DNA from: Polyangiaceae bacterium
Lineage (GTDB): Bacteria; Myxococcota_A; Polyangia; Polyangiales; Polyangiaceae
Reading direction: 5' to 3'
DNA: 64,000 nt
Assembly: GCA_020633235.1 (NCBI GenBank)
Contig: JACKEA010000006.1
Location: 1 to 64,000, forward strand
Position 1 is the first letter of the stretch. Every line of letters starts with the position of its first letter. The notes under the pieces were generated by a model. The model saw nothing but the letters and a program-made list of their open reading frames with translations. It ran no database searches and was not told the DNA's origin. A program made the position numbers and the translations under genes. Below, piece by piece: positions 9,901 to 17,594 of this stretch.

Positions 9901-11216
9901 TTGCCCTCGCCGCGCGTCTTCTTCAACGCCAAGAGCGCGGCTTCCTGCACTGAAGTGGGCTTGGGAGCTGCTGCTCGTTCTTCTGGTTGGTGCGCCGCGG
10001 CCACCGGCACGGGCGCGCGCTGCTCGTAGTCGCGAATCACCTTCGCGCTGAGCGGCACGGCGGCCTCCGACTCCCAGAGCCGCGCAAACCGCGCGACGAT
10101 CTCCCGGAACGCCGCGCCGTCGCTGGACGACACCAGCCGGAGGTTCCACTCCACGCCGTCCTCCAGCGCGACGCGGCTCAAGTTGCTGCTCCCCACGTAC
10201 GCCACCCCGTCGTCACTCCACGCGCCGTCGTCACTCCGCCCACCGTCGTCACTCCGCCCACCGTCGTCGCGCCTCGCACCGCCGTCGCGCCGCGCATCGC
10301 CGTCGCGCCGCCCACCGTCGTCACGCCGCCCATCGCCGTCGCGCCGCGCATCGCCGTCGCGGGGCGCGGCTCGGAAGATGTACGACTTCGGATGGAACGT
10401 CGCGGGCGGTTCGGCGTGGTACAGCCGCGCCTGCACGTGCTCGTGCTCCTCACTCAGGCGCCACAGCGCGCGCAGCGCGTCCGCACTGGTAACGCCCATG
10501 TAGTCACCGGTGAGCACGCGAATCTGCGCGCCTCGGCGCGCCGCATCGGCAATGTCCCCCGCGAGCAAGGCGAGCCCAGAAGGTTGCACGAACGCTGCCA
10601 GCAGATCTGCCCTGTCCGCCCGCGTCAGCGCGGCCCGCAGCGCCCGCACGAAATGCTGCTCTTGTCCCGCAACGAGCGCCGGCAAATCCTCGAACCTGCC
10701 CGCGCCCACCACGCTTGCCCTGTCCGTCGAGCCCGCGTCCCGCGACGCGCCCGCGCGTCGCGTCGCATCGGCGCCGCCCGTCGAGCCCGCGTCCCGCGAC
10801 GCGCCCCCGCCCGGCACGTCCCTGCCGTCGTTCCGCGCATCCGCGTCGTACTTCTGCCGCGTCGGGATCACGCCGCGCACGCCGCCGCGGGGGTCGTCCA
10901 TGTCGCCGTGGCGCCGCGGTATCACGTGAATGTGCAGGTGCATGACCGTCTGCCCTGCGGCCTGGCCCGCGTTGAAGCCGACGTTGTATCCGTCAGGCGC
11001 ACTGCCCGCGTCGAGGTCGCGCTTCACGTGCTCCACGGCGCGCCACAATTCGCCCTGCTCGAACGCGTTCGCGTCGAAATACGTCGCCACGTGGCGTCGC
11101 GGAATCACGAGCGTATGCCCTTCCGTCACCGGGAAGCGGTCGCGGAACGCCACCACGAGCTCCGACTCGTACACGAGCGGCGTGTCGCCCAGAGAGCAGA
11201 AGGGGCAGTCCGGCAC
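6945..11216 (-). CDS. HIT-PLD-SF2 helicase-S24-DUF3427 fusion protein
   Basis: 1423 aa, GTG start. Domains in order: HIT hydrolase (1-125) with the HxHxH triad HLHIH at 93-97; a phospholipase-D-like nuclease domain (about 175-365) with HPK at 275-277 and GSSN at 342-345; a superfamily 2 helicase (about 420-780) with Walker A ATGLGKT at 447-453, DEFH at 536-539, LTATP at 561-565 and a motif VI-like QQLGRGLRR; then a long DUF3427-type C-terminus. Within that C-terminus, near 1150-1260, is a LexA/S24-like segment (ASGDSMNGGDHPIQDGDLVL with candidate Ser, then FAALKV with candidate Lys, then SDNPAH). Known relatives with PLD, helicase and DUF3427 are suspected of DNA restriction or repair. The HIT and S24 parts add nucleotide hydrolysis and possible SOS-like autocleavage (inference). 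It sits beside AbiE and TcmP genes. An 18-bp repeat lengthens the PLD domain. Confidence 0.9.
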   Translation of the reverse strand: MPDCPFCSLGDTPLVYESELVVAFRDRFPVTEGHTLVIPRRHVATYFDANAFEQGELWRAVEHVKRDLDAGSAPDGYNVGFNAGQAAGQTVMHLHIHVIPRRHGDMDDPRGGVRGVIPTRQKYDADARNDGRDVPGGGASRDAGSTGGADATRRAGASRDAGSTDRASVVGAGRFEDLPALVAGQEQHFVRALRAALTRADRADLLAAFVQPSGLALLAGDIADAARRGAQIRVLTGDYMGVTSADALRALWRLSEEHEHVQARLYHAEPPATFHPKSYIFRAAPRDGDARRDGDGRRDDGGRRDGDARRDGGARRDDGGRSDDGGRSDDGAWSDDGVAYVGSSNLSRVALEDGVEWNLRLVSSSDGAAFREIVARFARLWESEAAVPLSAKVIRDYEQRAPVPVAAAHQPEERAAAPKPTSVQEAALLALKKTRGEGKRRGLVVLATGLGKTFLSAFDFRAMGGERALFVAHREEILDQAKESFSRVHPDKTLGTLGMGRAETEAEVLFASVQTLARKHQLARFPADHFDYVVVDEFHHAAAATYRKVLGHFRPRFLLGLTATPDRLDGASLLELCDDNLVYRANLIEGISRRLLVPFHYFGAKDVVDYEPIPWRGRFSAEALTAALETGARAEQALAEYLNKAPTLPRRTLAFCCSTAHADFMARFFRERGIAAAAVHSDATSAPRAESLRQLRAGELEIICAVDVFNEGLDVPDINVVLMLRPTESPVIFLQQLGRGLRRADDKTHLTVVDFIGNHRSFLQKPQGLVYLAGDELPAAVALARLREHALTLPEGCSVEIETEALDMLERLARVSKEDALLYEYVTFRDSHGRRPTAAELFSTGVSLRPAKERYGGWFELVQAQGDLTEEEARVLTRHAAWFRDLTNTKMTKAYKAVALQTLLDADALFEGMDVTDNAQRSHEAIARQPLLLAELREDTERHPFSTAAARKWREMPLRVWARGESTSEPWFRLEGDRFEPAYAVAEADREGFEAMTAELVELRLRDHLHKLQRKTPVGAGDAPIVLAVSHSGGRPILRFDRAVRSDTPSGETPVEVDGERYTFRFAKIAVNVVTAAGGGANVLPALMRGWFGPAAGQPGTHHTVELLRTNERWLLRRAESPALETAPGAEVIPFPKLPFYPDLEVACGAFGKGNPTVDAESALAVETERAVDAQRHFVVRASGDSMNGGDHPIQDGDLVLAEWWRGGAVTEVEGRPFLIVGHDAPDTTFAALKVPIRKPDGGWLLRSDNPAHADRALPAGAKVEPVARVLGVVKEATGLTLWGKYNRDAIARAFGHANNPSWQVGHRDVNVQGQPHTVLMVKLRKGSGTKPEHRYADRFLTPAEFQWESQASTKLESAKGRHITQHDAEGRRVHLFTRYDDRDDFVYCGTLHYLRHEGEQPMRVWWRLDVELPEGLWRLWKG
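10199..10366 (-). repeat. 18-bp in-frame tandem repeat inside the helicase gene
   Basis: About nine degenerate copies of an 18-bp unit (ccgtcgtcactccgccca and variants) encode a six-residue repeat such as GGRSDD or GARRDG at residues ~284-336. The repeat lies between the HxK and GSSN parts of the PLD catalytic motif. Confidence 0.85.
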
Positions 11217-11291
11217 GAAGGTAGGGTACGCGAAGTTCCGCCGTCCGGCGCCGCTTCACGTCCCAGATGCGACCAGTCCCGTCGCTCTCGC

Positions 11292-11317
11292 GCGTTTCCG
11301 CGGCGGAACGACAGCAT
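11292..11317 (+). repeat. Interspersed repeat copy 2 (left of AbiE)
   Basis: Contains tttccgcggcggaacgacag. It matches the copy at 13420-13445 at 25 of 26 positions in the same orientation, so the two bracket the AbiE module as direct repeats. Confidence 0.7.
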
Positions 11318-11394
11318 CAGCCAACGCATGACGGCGGCATCTTTGACGCTGGAGTGTGCGCACCCGTTGCGAATGCGTCCGCGCTACTCGCGTC

Positions 11395-11601
11395 ATGGCT
11401 GACCCCATCAACTTGGCGGACCCAGCATTCGAACCCAGTGGCGAGCAGCTTCAGGGCCTCGCCTCGAGAGCGTGCGCGGGCGTGCGTGCGGCTCGTGAAG
11501 CAAGGCAGGAACGCATACGCCTCCAGATTGCACGCCAGCGCGAGATTGCGTTGCAACACTTGGCCGAAGTGGGCGCTGCGAGGGCAGAGCCAAGCGCTTG
11601 A
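11395..11601 (+). CDS. Small hypothetical protein, 68 aa
   Basis: Starts MADPINLADPAFEPSGEQLQ and continues as a charged, Arg/Ala/Glu-rich helix (ACAGVRAAREARQERIRLQI and onward). The acidic, Pro-containing N-terminus followed by one long amphipathic helix is typical of small regulatory or antitoxin-like proteins, but no family is certain. It lies between the helicase start and the AbiE pair, inside the bracket made by the two repeat copies. No clear Shine-Dalgarno is visible. Read as a possible small accessory gene of the defence region (inference). Confidence 0.45.
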   Translation: MADPINLADPAFEPSGEQLQGLASRACAGVRAAREARQERIRLQIARQREIALQHLAEVGAARAEPSA

Positions 11602-11699
11602 AACCTGTCCTGCTGGCGGAACGCTGGCTCGCTCAGGTGCCGATCTACTTGCGAAAAGTGACATTAAGCAGCGGATTTCGCAATCGCGACGGCGAATGT

Positions 11700-11742
11700 C
11701 GGCCGATATTATTGCGTAATCTAACGAAAATAGTAACTTTTC
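11700..11742 (+). promoter_or_regulatory. AT-rich promoter/operator region of abiE
   Basis: An AT-rich island (tattattgcgtaatctaacg, then aaaatagtaactttt) in otherwise GC-rich DNA, directly before the AbiEi start. AbiEi antitoxins are known to repress their own promoter through DNA sites of this kind. Exact -35/-10 boxes cannot be assigned. Confidence 0.4.
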
Positions 11743-12555
11743 ATGAGTCCAGTGGCGCGGCCCGTATCCAGACCCAAGAGGCTCGCAACCCAGATTCGCG
11801 AGCTGCAATCCCAAGGGAAGTACAGCTTCACTCGGCAGGACGTGGTTGCGCCGCAGCGTTCTGGGGTTGCCTTCGAGGCAGCGGCTCGTCGTCTGAAGAA
11901 GCAAGGTCGACTGGCAACTCCTCGGCGGGGCTTCTTCGTGATCGTGCCTCCAGAGTACAGCGAGGCTGGGTGCCCTCCCGCGAGTTGGTTCGTCCACGAC
12001 CTGATGAGCTTTCTCGGCCAGCCCTACTATGTCGCCCTGCTCAGCGCTGCGGCGATCCACGGAGCGTCGCACCAGCAGCCGATGGCTTTCCAGGTGGTGA
12101 CCGATCGTCCGACGCGCACAGGGAAGGCGGGACGGGTGCGGATCGAGTTCCATATGAGCACGATGGTCGACCACGCGCCGGTGGTCGACGTACTGACGGA
12201 GACCGGCGCCATGCGCGTCGCCACGCCCGAGGTTACAGGCTACGATCTGGTGCGCTTTCCTGAAGCGGGGGGACATTGGAACAACGTGGCCACTGTGCTC
12301 GGTGAGCTTGCGGAGAAGATGGACGCTGCAAAGCTCGTCGAGCTTGCCTCGAAGTACACGGTCCCCGACGTTCAGCGCCTAGGCTATCTGCTGGACGTCA
12401 TCGGGCGGCAGGACCTCGCCGTACCTCTACTGAAAGCGCTCGACCAGCGGCGCCGCCGTCCGGTCTTGTTGGCGCCCGCTGAAGGGAGCGGGACAATGGC
12501 GCCCGACGAGCGGTGGCGCGTCGTCCCTAATGTGACCGTGGAGGCGGACCTGTGA
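11743..12555 (+). CDS. abiEi: AbiEi-type antitoxin/transcriptional repressor
   Basis: 270 aa. The first ~75 residues form a winged-helix region (IRELQSQGKYSFTRQDVV, then RRLKKQGRLATPRRGFFVIV), followed by the conserved antitoxin body with VHDLMSFLGQPYYVALLSAA, the IHGASHQQP segment, VTPEVT-like TPEVTGYDLVRFP and a C-terminal helical part. This matches the AbiEi family of type IV toxin-antitoxin systems, where the antitoxin represses its own operon and opposes the effect of the toxin without direct binding. Its TGA overlaps the GTG of the toxin gene (GTGA). The length is within the usual range. Confident call. Confidence 0.9.
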   Translation: MSPVARPVSRPKRLATQIRELQSQGKYSFTRQDVVAPQRSGVAFEAAARRLKKQGRLATPRRGFFVIVPPEYSEAGCPPASWFVHDLMSFLGQPYYVALLSAAAIHGASHQQPMAFQVVTDRPTRTGKAGRVRIEFHMSTMVDHAPVVDVLTETGAMRVATPEVTGYDLVRFPEAGGHWNNVATVLGELAEKMDAAKLVELASKYTVPDVQRLGYLLDVIGRQDLAVPLLKALDQRRRRPVLLAPAEGSGTMAPDERWRVVPNVTVEADL

Positions 12556-13370
12556 TCCCCCGCGCGCAGATCACCGGCTGGCGCCGACGTGCTCCCTGGC
12601 CGAGCGACGAACAGGTGGAGCAGGACTTGGTTCTTTCCCGTGCGGTCGTGGAGCTGTTCAGCCAACCTCTGGTTGCCGAGGCGATGGCGTTTCGCGGAGG
12701 AACGGCGTTGCACAAGCTGTTCCTGAATCCGCCCGGGCGCTACTCGGAAGACATCGACCTGGTGCAGGTCGATGCAAGTCCCATCGGGGCGGTGCTCGAC
12801 GCCATTCGCGCAGTGTTGGATCCATGGCTGGGCGAACCGAGAAGGAACCTTGGCCAGGGACGTTTCTCCCTCGTCTACCGCTTCGAGACCACCTTTCAGC
12901 CGGTCCGGCAAATGCGGCTCAAGGTCGAAATCAACACACGAGAGCACTTCACCGTGCTGGGACTCCACCGGTGCGCGTTCGCGGTCGAGAGCGCTTGGTT
13001 TTCTCGCGCCGTCGACGTCAACACCTACCAGCTCGAGGAATTGCTCGGTACCAAGCTCCGCGCGCTGTACCAGAGGAAGAAGGGGCGCGATCTATACGAC
13101 CTCTGGCTTGGGCTTACGACGCTGAGCGCCGACGCCTCGAGGGTGGTCCAGTGCTTCGAGCGCTACATGGAGCACGGTGGCACATCTGTTTCGCAAGCAG
13201 AGTTCGAGATGAACCTCGCGGCCAAGCTGGAATCCAAGCAGTTCCGCGAGGACCTCCAGCCGCTGTTGCCGTCGGATACCAAGTACGATGTGGCCGCCGC
13301 GGAAGCGTGCGTGCGAGCCGCGCTCGTGGAGCGGTTGCACGGTCAGCCCTGGAAGAGCCGGAAGCGTTAG
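12552..13370 (+). CDS. abiEii: AbiEii nucleotidyltransferase toxin
   Basis: 272 aa, GTG start overlapping the antitoxin stop by 4 nt. The nucleotidyltransferase signature is intact: FRGGTALHK at residues 48-55 and SEDIDL at 65-70, with Asp67 and Asp69 as the likely metal ligands. The later LEELLGTKLRALYQRKKGRD (residues ~160-180) followed by LYDLW is the typical KxxALxxRxKxRDxYD element. AbiEii proteins use GTP or another NTP to modify RNA acceptors (tRNA in studied relatives) and cause phage abortive infection or growth arrest. With AbiEi it forms a complete type IV toxin-antitoxin module. Confidence 0.92.
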   Translation: MIPRAQITGWRRRAPWPSDEQVEQDLVLSRAVVELFSQPLVAEAMAFRGGTALHKLFLNPPGRYSEDIDLVQVDASPIGAVLDAIRAVLDPWLGEPRRNLGQGRFSLVYRFETTFQPVRQMRLKVEINTREHFTVLGLHRCAFAVESAWFSRAVDVNTYQLEELLGTKLRALYQRKKGRDLYDLWLGLTTLSADASRVVQCFERYMEHGGTSVSQAEFEMNLAAKLESKQFREDLQPLLPSDTKYDVAAAEACVRAALVERLHGQPWKSRKR

Positions 13371-13419
13371 GCCGCCGACCGGGCCCGCAAGCCTGGAGAA
13401 TCGTAGAGGACAGTCCGGT

Positions 13420-13445
13420 GCGTTTCCGCGGGGGAACGACAGCAT
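13420..13445 (+). repeat. Interspersed repeat copy 3 (right of AbiE)
   Basis: Contains tttccgcgggggaacgacag. One mismatch to the copy at 11292. It lies about 50 bp beyond the AbiEii stop codon. Confidence 0.7.
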
Positions 13446-13477
13446 TCGGAAGGAGCCGTGAGCGACTGCGGCGCGGC

Positions 13478-13834
13478 TCAGTGCAGCGAGTTGGCATCGA
13501 GGGCGGGCTCGGGATCCATCGGACCGCTGGCCCAGGGCGTGTGTTCCCAACCGCTGATGAAGATCTCGTCCGCTCCGCAAGCGGGACACCACGCGTTGAT
13601 TCGGTTGTCAGTGAGCTTCTCCACCCACAGCAGGCCCATGCAACGCTTGCGACCGGGACGCCGCGAGCACTCCACCGGGGTTTCCCCCATCGTCTTCGGC
13701 CGCAGCGTTGCCGCGTACTCGATCAGCCGTGCAATGCGGAGTGCCTGCTGGCGGAGCCGTACCGGTCCTTCCGGCAGCTGCCCGGCGTCGTCCAGCCAGT
13801 GACGGATATCGACGACGAGGATGGTTGGCTTCAT
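13478..13834 (-). CDS. Conserved small protein with Zn-binding-like cysteines
   Basis: 118 aa from the ATG preceded by GGGAG; an upstream in-frame start would add ten residues. MKPTILVVDIRHWLDD opens a helical N-terminal half (RLRQQALRIARLIEYAA). The C-terminal half has PVECSRRPGRKRCMGLLWVE and AWCPACGADEIFISGWEHTPWA, with CxxC and other cysteines that could hold zinc. I have a sense of a widespread small family with a CRRRPGRxxC...CPxC...GWxxTxW pattern found near mobile or plasmid-like genes, but cannot name it. It converges on the AbiE operon. Function unknown. Confidence 0.7.
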   Translation of the reverse strand: MKPTILVVDIRHWLDDAGQLPEGPVRLRQQALRIARLIEYAATLRPKTMGETPVECSRRPGRKRCMGLLWVEKLTDNRINAWCPACGADEIFISGWEHTPWASGPMDPEPALDANSLH

Positions 13835-14477
13835 CGCTCCCTGCCCGACGGCATTGTGCACCACCGAGGGCGCGCTGTCGTGCTTGACGCTCGCGGCGCG
13901 CGCTCACAGCGTGCGAGCCCATGATGGTGCAGGAACGCGGGCGGGCGCTGGACGCAGGCGGCCACTATCCGTTGTTTCCCGCTGGGGACCACCGAGAGCC
14001 GGGCGAGCGCAGCCACGCCGTCGCGCTGGACGATGGCGTGGGGGACGTGAGCGCGCCGCTCGCATCCTTCGGCAGCGAGATCGGGCGTTGCCTGCGCGCG
14101 TGATCCTGGACGCCCAGCACCACGGCGCCCCTATGACGACCTGTACCAAGCGGACTGGGACATCCTCGTGCGGCATGAGGGCTGGCTCAACGACAACCAC
14201 TGCGTGAACCGAGCTGTCCGTGCGCAGGTGATGGTCGAGGTGCCCCCGCTCTCCGGCGAACCGTCGAAAGCGGTGGGCGACGAGAGGCTGAACCTGAACA
14301 AGCGAGGCTTCGCGCCCGAGCCCTCCAACGCGCTGGTGCGGGGCATTTTGCTGCACGCGAAGGGCGGGGGATCTGAGTCGGGGTCGAAGGCGTTGGTCAG
14401 GGCGGAGCATCTCTGCCGCAACGACCGTGCGTGTAGCCAAGTCGACGACCTGATCGCGGCAAGCTATCGTCTGCGTC
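13835..14477. other. Gene-poor stretch with degraded coding remnants
   Basis: No intact gene is convincing. A plus-strand frame around 14120-14230 reads YDDLYQADWDILVRHEGW then LNDNHC, with a faint resemblance to the RRLHVLLRREGW segment of IS3-type transposases. The frames on either side do not form a family I know. This may be a decayed mobile element; the evidence is weak. Confidence 0.25.
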
Positions 14478-15176
14478 GTGGCAGGTCGCGTCCTCATTCC
14501 GACGGGTCACGACCTCACGCCACTCCTCGTGGTCGGGTGTGAGGTGGACGGCTCCGTGGTTCCAGCACCGGGGCAGTCGGCGCTCTATACATTCGACCAC
14601 CAGTTCCAAGGAACCGCCTGCGCGCAGATGTCCATTCATGGGGCGGGCCTGCTGCTCGAGCACAACCTGGAGCGCCTGGCGTGGTCCGAGGCACCCGCGA
14701 CCGCCCTGCTGGCGATGAAGAGCCTCGGTGAGCACCCCATCGCGCGTGACGGGTGGACCGCCCGGGAGCGACGCGCAGTGGACGACTGGCTGGCGGACTC
14801 TCCGCTCGTCGCCCGAATGCCGCAGGCGTGGGTCACTGATCCCAAAGCCGTCGCTGCCTTTGCCGCTTGGCTGAGGCGCGTTGTGCTCAAAGACTGTCCC
14901 GCCATCGAGCGCTACACCGAAGCGCTGGCCATCTCTCAGTACTTGCCGGCCTTGCCGCCCACACTGGCCGATTGGCGGGTGTTGATCTGCCACCCGCGGC
15001 GTGCCCCCGAGTACAACTTCAACTCGGGCGGCAGCATCCCGGAACAGCCGACGCCCCGCGCAGCGCTCGGCCCGACGCTCGGCGAGGTCTGGTCGCGAAT
15101 CGAAACCACCGCCGTGTCGCTGTCGCGTTGTGACAGCGCGCCTCGCTTGTACTTCGTCTGGGCCAACTCGGATTGA
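14478..15176 (+). CDS. Hypothetical protein, 232 aa
   Basis: GTG start; N-terminus MAGRVLIPTGHDLTPLLVVG has no true signal peptide. The body contains an ordered mixture of helices and strands, with landmarks FDHQFQGTACAQMSIHGAG, WTARERRAVDDWLADSPLVA and a C-terminal PRLYFVWANSD. No motif identifies a function. A run of Ala/Trp/Leu-rich helices near residues 110-160 suggests a soluble helical core. It has no close neighbours in the same operon. It appears to be a genuine gene by composition. Unknown function. Confidence 0.55.
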   Translation: MAGRVLIPTGHDLTPLLVVGCEVDGSVVPAPGQSALYTFDHQFQGTACAQMSIHGAGLLLEHNLERLAWSEAPATALLAMKSLGEHPIARDGWTARERRAVDDWLADSPLVARMPQAWVTDPKAVAAFAAWLRRVVLKDCPAIERYTEALAISQYLPALPPTLADWRVLICHPRRAPEYNFNSGGSIPEQPTPRAALGPTLGEVWSRIETTAVSLSRCDSAPRLYFVWANSD

Positions 15177-15417
15177 CCGAACCGTGCCCATGCCGCCCGT
15201 CCACGACAGTTTCACGGTGAAACACGCGCTCCCAGTGTGCCCGGTGGAAGTAGCGCGAGTAGTCGTGCGCGACGGGCATCGCGTCGCGCCAACAGCAGCG
15301 AGCGCTTCGTGCAAATCGCAGGTACGCGCGGATCCGAAGCGAGCGCGCGTACGTGGTATCGCCTTGGCGGAGCCGCTGCTGACGTTTCGATGTGCGGCTC
15401 CGTTCAGGAGGACGACC

Positions 15418-15699
15418 ATGACGCTCGATACCGCCACCGTGAGGCGCACCGCCCTGTCCCTTTCCGTTGCCGTCGGCCTGGCCGGCTCGTTCTACGCGGG
15501 CATGGCGTACGCGCACGACAGCCAGCTCGACGACGCCCACGCGCACTTGGTGAAGGCCGTCGCACTGCTGAAAGCTTCCACCAACCCCAACGCCACCCAC
15601 GCCAAGCGGCCGTTCGGCGGACACCGCGGTCGCGCGATCAGCCTGATCGAGCGCGCCGAGAAGCAGATCGCCGCCGCGGCGGCGTACGCGGACAAGTAG
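15418..15699 (+). CDS. Small periplasmic helical protein
   Basis: 93 aa. An excellent Shine-Dalgarno (AGGAGG, six bases before ATG) decides the start. Residues 1-33 form a signal peptide (ALSLSVAVGLAGSFYAGMAYA, a landmark just past the limit of the hydrophobic core), with cleavage probably at AYA-HDSQLD. The mature part is about 60 residues of charged helix: DAHAHLVKAVALLKAS and GHRGRAISLIERAEKQIAAA. Helical-hairpin periplasmic proteins of this kind are common in proteobacteria, with no firm function. Genes around it are not co-directional close neighbours. Confidence 0.7.
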   Translation: MTLDTATVRRTALSLSVAVGLAGSFYAGMAYAHDSQLDDAHAHLVKAVALLKASTNPNATHAKRPFGGHRGRAISLIERAEKQIAAAAAYADK

Positions 15700-15882
15700 C
15701 GGCGGAGGCGGCGGGCGACCTCGGTTCAGGCGTGCCAGTCTGCGATCGGGTCCGTCGCAACTTCGTCCGATGCGAGTGGTTCCGCGCCGAGCCAACAGCC
15801 TTGCGAAGAGAGATCGGACAGACAGTGTCAGTGCTTGGCCATGTCGCCTGGACTGGCGGAGCGGGCGAGCTAGCATCGGCGG

Positions 15883-16812
15883 ATGAAGCCACGCGGGGGA
15901 CGCGAAGTGGGAAAGGGGCACGAGTTCGGCGGGGACTGGACGACCCAGAAACTCGACGTTCTTCAAAAGTACATGCGGGCGTACACGACCGCTCTGCGCG
16001 ACAAGCCCAGCGTTGAGCGGCCATTTCGAAAGGCGTTCATCGACGCGTTCGCTGGGACTGGATATCGGAATGCCCGCCGATCCGATGGCGAGTCGCAATC
16101 GCAGGAGCTTCTGTTCCCAGACTTGGCCGAGAAGGAGCCCCAAGACTTGCTGGATGGTTCGGCGCGGCTGGCTCTTCTGACCGAGCCGTCCTTCGATCAC
16201 TACATCTTTGTGGAGCGCAGCCCTGCGCGTTGCGCAGAGCTCGAAGTGCTCAAGAGCGAGTTTCCGGATAAGGCCGACCGGATCGACATCCAGCAGGGCG
16301 ACGCGAATGACAGAATTCAGAGCCTGTGCCGGAAAAACTGGACATCCAATCGCGCCGTGCTCTTTCTAGACCCCTACGGGATGCAGGTGGAATGGGAGAC
16401 CATCAAGGCTATCGCCTCGACCAAGGCCATCGACATGTGGCTCTTGTTCCCTCTCGGGATGGGTGTGAACCGGCTGCTCACGAGGTCTGGGGACATCCCC
16501 GACGGCTGGAGGCACCGATTGGACCTGCTGCTGGGGTCTACGAGCTGGTATGAGGAATTCTATGAGGTGGAGAGCACACGGACGCTCTTCGGCGACCACC
16601 AAGATCACGTCGTGAAGGCGACCATGGAAACCATCGGCCGGTACTTCAACGATCGATTGAAAGATGTGTTTGCCGGCGTTGCCGAAGAGCCCGGTGTTCT
16701 GCGCAACTCGGCCAACAATCCCCTCTACCTCTTGTGCTTCGCCGTAGGCAACCAGCACGGTAGGCCCACGGCATTGCGCATTGCGGAGAGCTTGTTGAAG
16801 AAGGTGCGTTAG
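15883..16812 (+). CDS. tcmP: Three-Cys-motif partner protein TcmP (methyltransferase-like)
   Basis: 309 aa. The Rossmann-type motif I is clear (FIDAFAGTG, residues 52-60), an acidic residue follows in IFVERSPARC, and motif IV appears as LFLDPYGMQVEW, as in DNA/RNA methyltransferase-like folds. The TcmP family is defined by its genomic link to three-Cys-motif (Gp37/DUF5131) proteins, and exactly such a gene follows here, sharing one base (TAGTG). The biochemical activity of TcmP is not settled. Length agrees with the family. An N-terminal positively charged stretch could contact nucleic acid. Placed between AbiE and a nuclease-like gene, so a defence or DNA-modification role is plausible (inference). 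Confidence 0.88.
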   Translation: MKPRGGREVGKGHEFGGDWTTQKLDVLQKYMRAYTTALRDKPSVERPFRKAFIDAFAGTGYRNARRSDGESQSQELLFPDLAEKEPQDLLDGSARLALLTEPSFDHYIFVERSPARCAELEVLKSEFPDKADRIDIQQGDANDRIQSLCRKNWTSNRAVLFLDPYGMQVEWETIKAIASTKAIDMWLLFPLGMGVNRLLTRSGDIPDGWRHRLDLLLGSTSWYEEFYEVESTRTLFGDHQDHVVKATMETIGRYFNDRLKDVFAGVAEEPGVLRNSANNPLYLLCFAVGNQHGRPTALRIAESLLKKVR

Positions 16813-17594
16813 TGGCTCGAGGCTCCGGCATCGAATGGACCGAGTCCACCTGGAACCCGGTCACCGGCTGCACGAAGATCAGCCCCGGGTGCAAGCACTG
16901 CTACGCAGAGCGCATGGCAGCGCGCCTGCAGGCCATGGGGCAAGCGAACTACGCGAACGGCTTCGGGCTCACGTTGCAGCCGCACATGCTGGAGCTGCCA
17001 CTCGGCTGGAAGAAGGCGCAGACCATCTTCGTCAACTCCATGAGCGACCTGTTTCATCACGATGTGCCGCTTTCCTACGTCCGCCGCGTCTTCGACGTCA
17101 TGGCTCGGGCGCACTGGCACCGCTTTCAGGTGCTCACCAAGCGGGCGGATCGCCTCGCGGAGCTGAGCCCAAAGCTCGAGTGGGCGCCCAACATCTGGAT
17201 GGGCGTGAGCGTGGAGAGCGACAAATACCGGAACCGCATCGACGGGTTGCGTGCGACGGGCGCTGCGACGAAGTTTCTGTCGCTGGAGCCGCTGCTGGGT
17301 CCGCTGCTAGATCTGGATCTGCGCGCCGTGGATTGGGTCATCGTGGGCGGAGAGTCCGGGCCCCGCTCGCGGCCAATGGACGCCGAGTGGGTCTTGGATC
17401 TCCGCGACCAATGCCGCCGCGCCCAGGTTCCGTTCTTCTTCAAGCAGTGGGGCGGCAAGAACAAGAAGAAGGCCGGCCGAGTACTCGACGGACGCACCTG
17501 GGACGAGGTGCCGGACTACGTTACAACGAAGTCGGCCGCACCTGCCCCGCGGGCTCTATCCACTGTCGCAGCGCCCTCGCGAACGCTCGGCTGA
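16812..17594 (+). CDS. Three-Cys-motif protein, phage Gp37/Gp68 (DUF5131) family
   Basis: 260 aa. GTG start shares a base with the TcmP stop. The N-terminus WTESTWNPVTGCTKISPGC continues KHCYAERM and carries the hallmark cysteines C20, C27 and C30 (CX6CX2C), which resemble a radical-SAM cluster ligand set. Further family landmarks: FVNSMSDLFHHDVP, FQVLTKRADRL, NIWMGVSVES, FLSLEPLLGPL, WVIVGGESGPRSRPM and VPFFFKQWGG. It is probably an Fe-S enzyme; substrate unknown. It is the obligate genomic partner of TcmP. The 3' end overlaps the convergent gene at 17521 by 74 bp. Confidence 0.9.
   Translation: MARGSGIEWTESTWNPVTGCTKISPGCKHCYAERMAARLQAMGQANYANGFGLTLQPHMLELPLGWKKAQTIFVNSMSDLFHHDVPLSYVRRVFDVMARAHWHRFQVLTKRADRLAELSPKLEWAPNIWMGVSVESDKYRNRIDGLRATGAATKFLSLEPLLGPLLDLDLRAVDWVIVGGESGPRSRPMDAEWVLDLRDQCRRAQVPFFFKQWGGKNKKKAGRVLDGRTWDEVPDYVTTKSAAPAPRALSTVAAPSRTLG

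Noticed and set aside
8388..11402. Long plus-strand frames of 471-521 codons across the helicase gene
   Set aside because: They are antisense to a gene with clear domain motifs and show the His/Arg/Leu/Val bias of reverse-strand shadows.
14100..14260. IS3-type transposase remnant
   Set aside because: Resemblance is limited to about a dozen residues and no second motif or inverted repeats were found; listed only as a gene-poor region.
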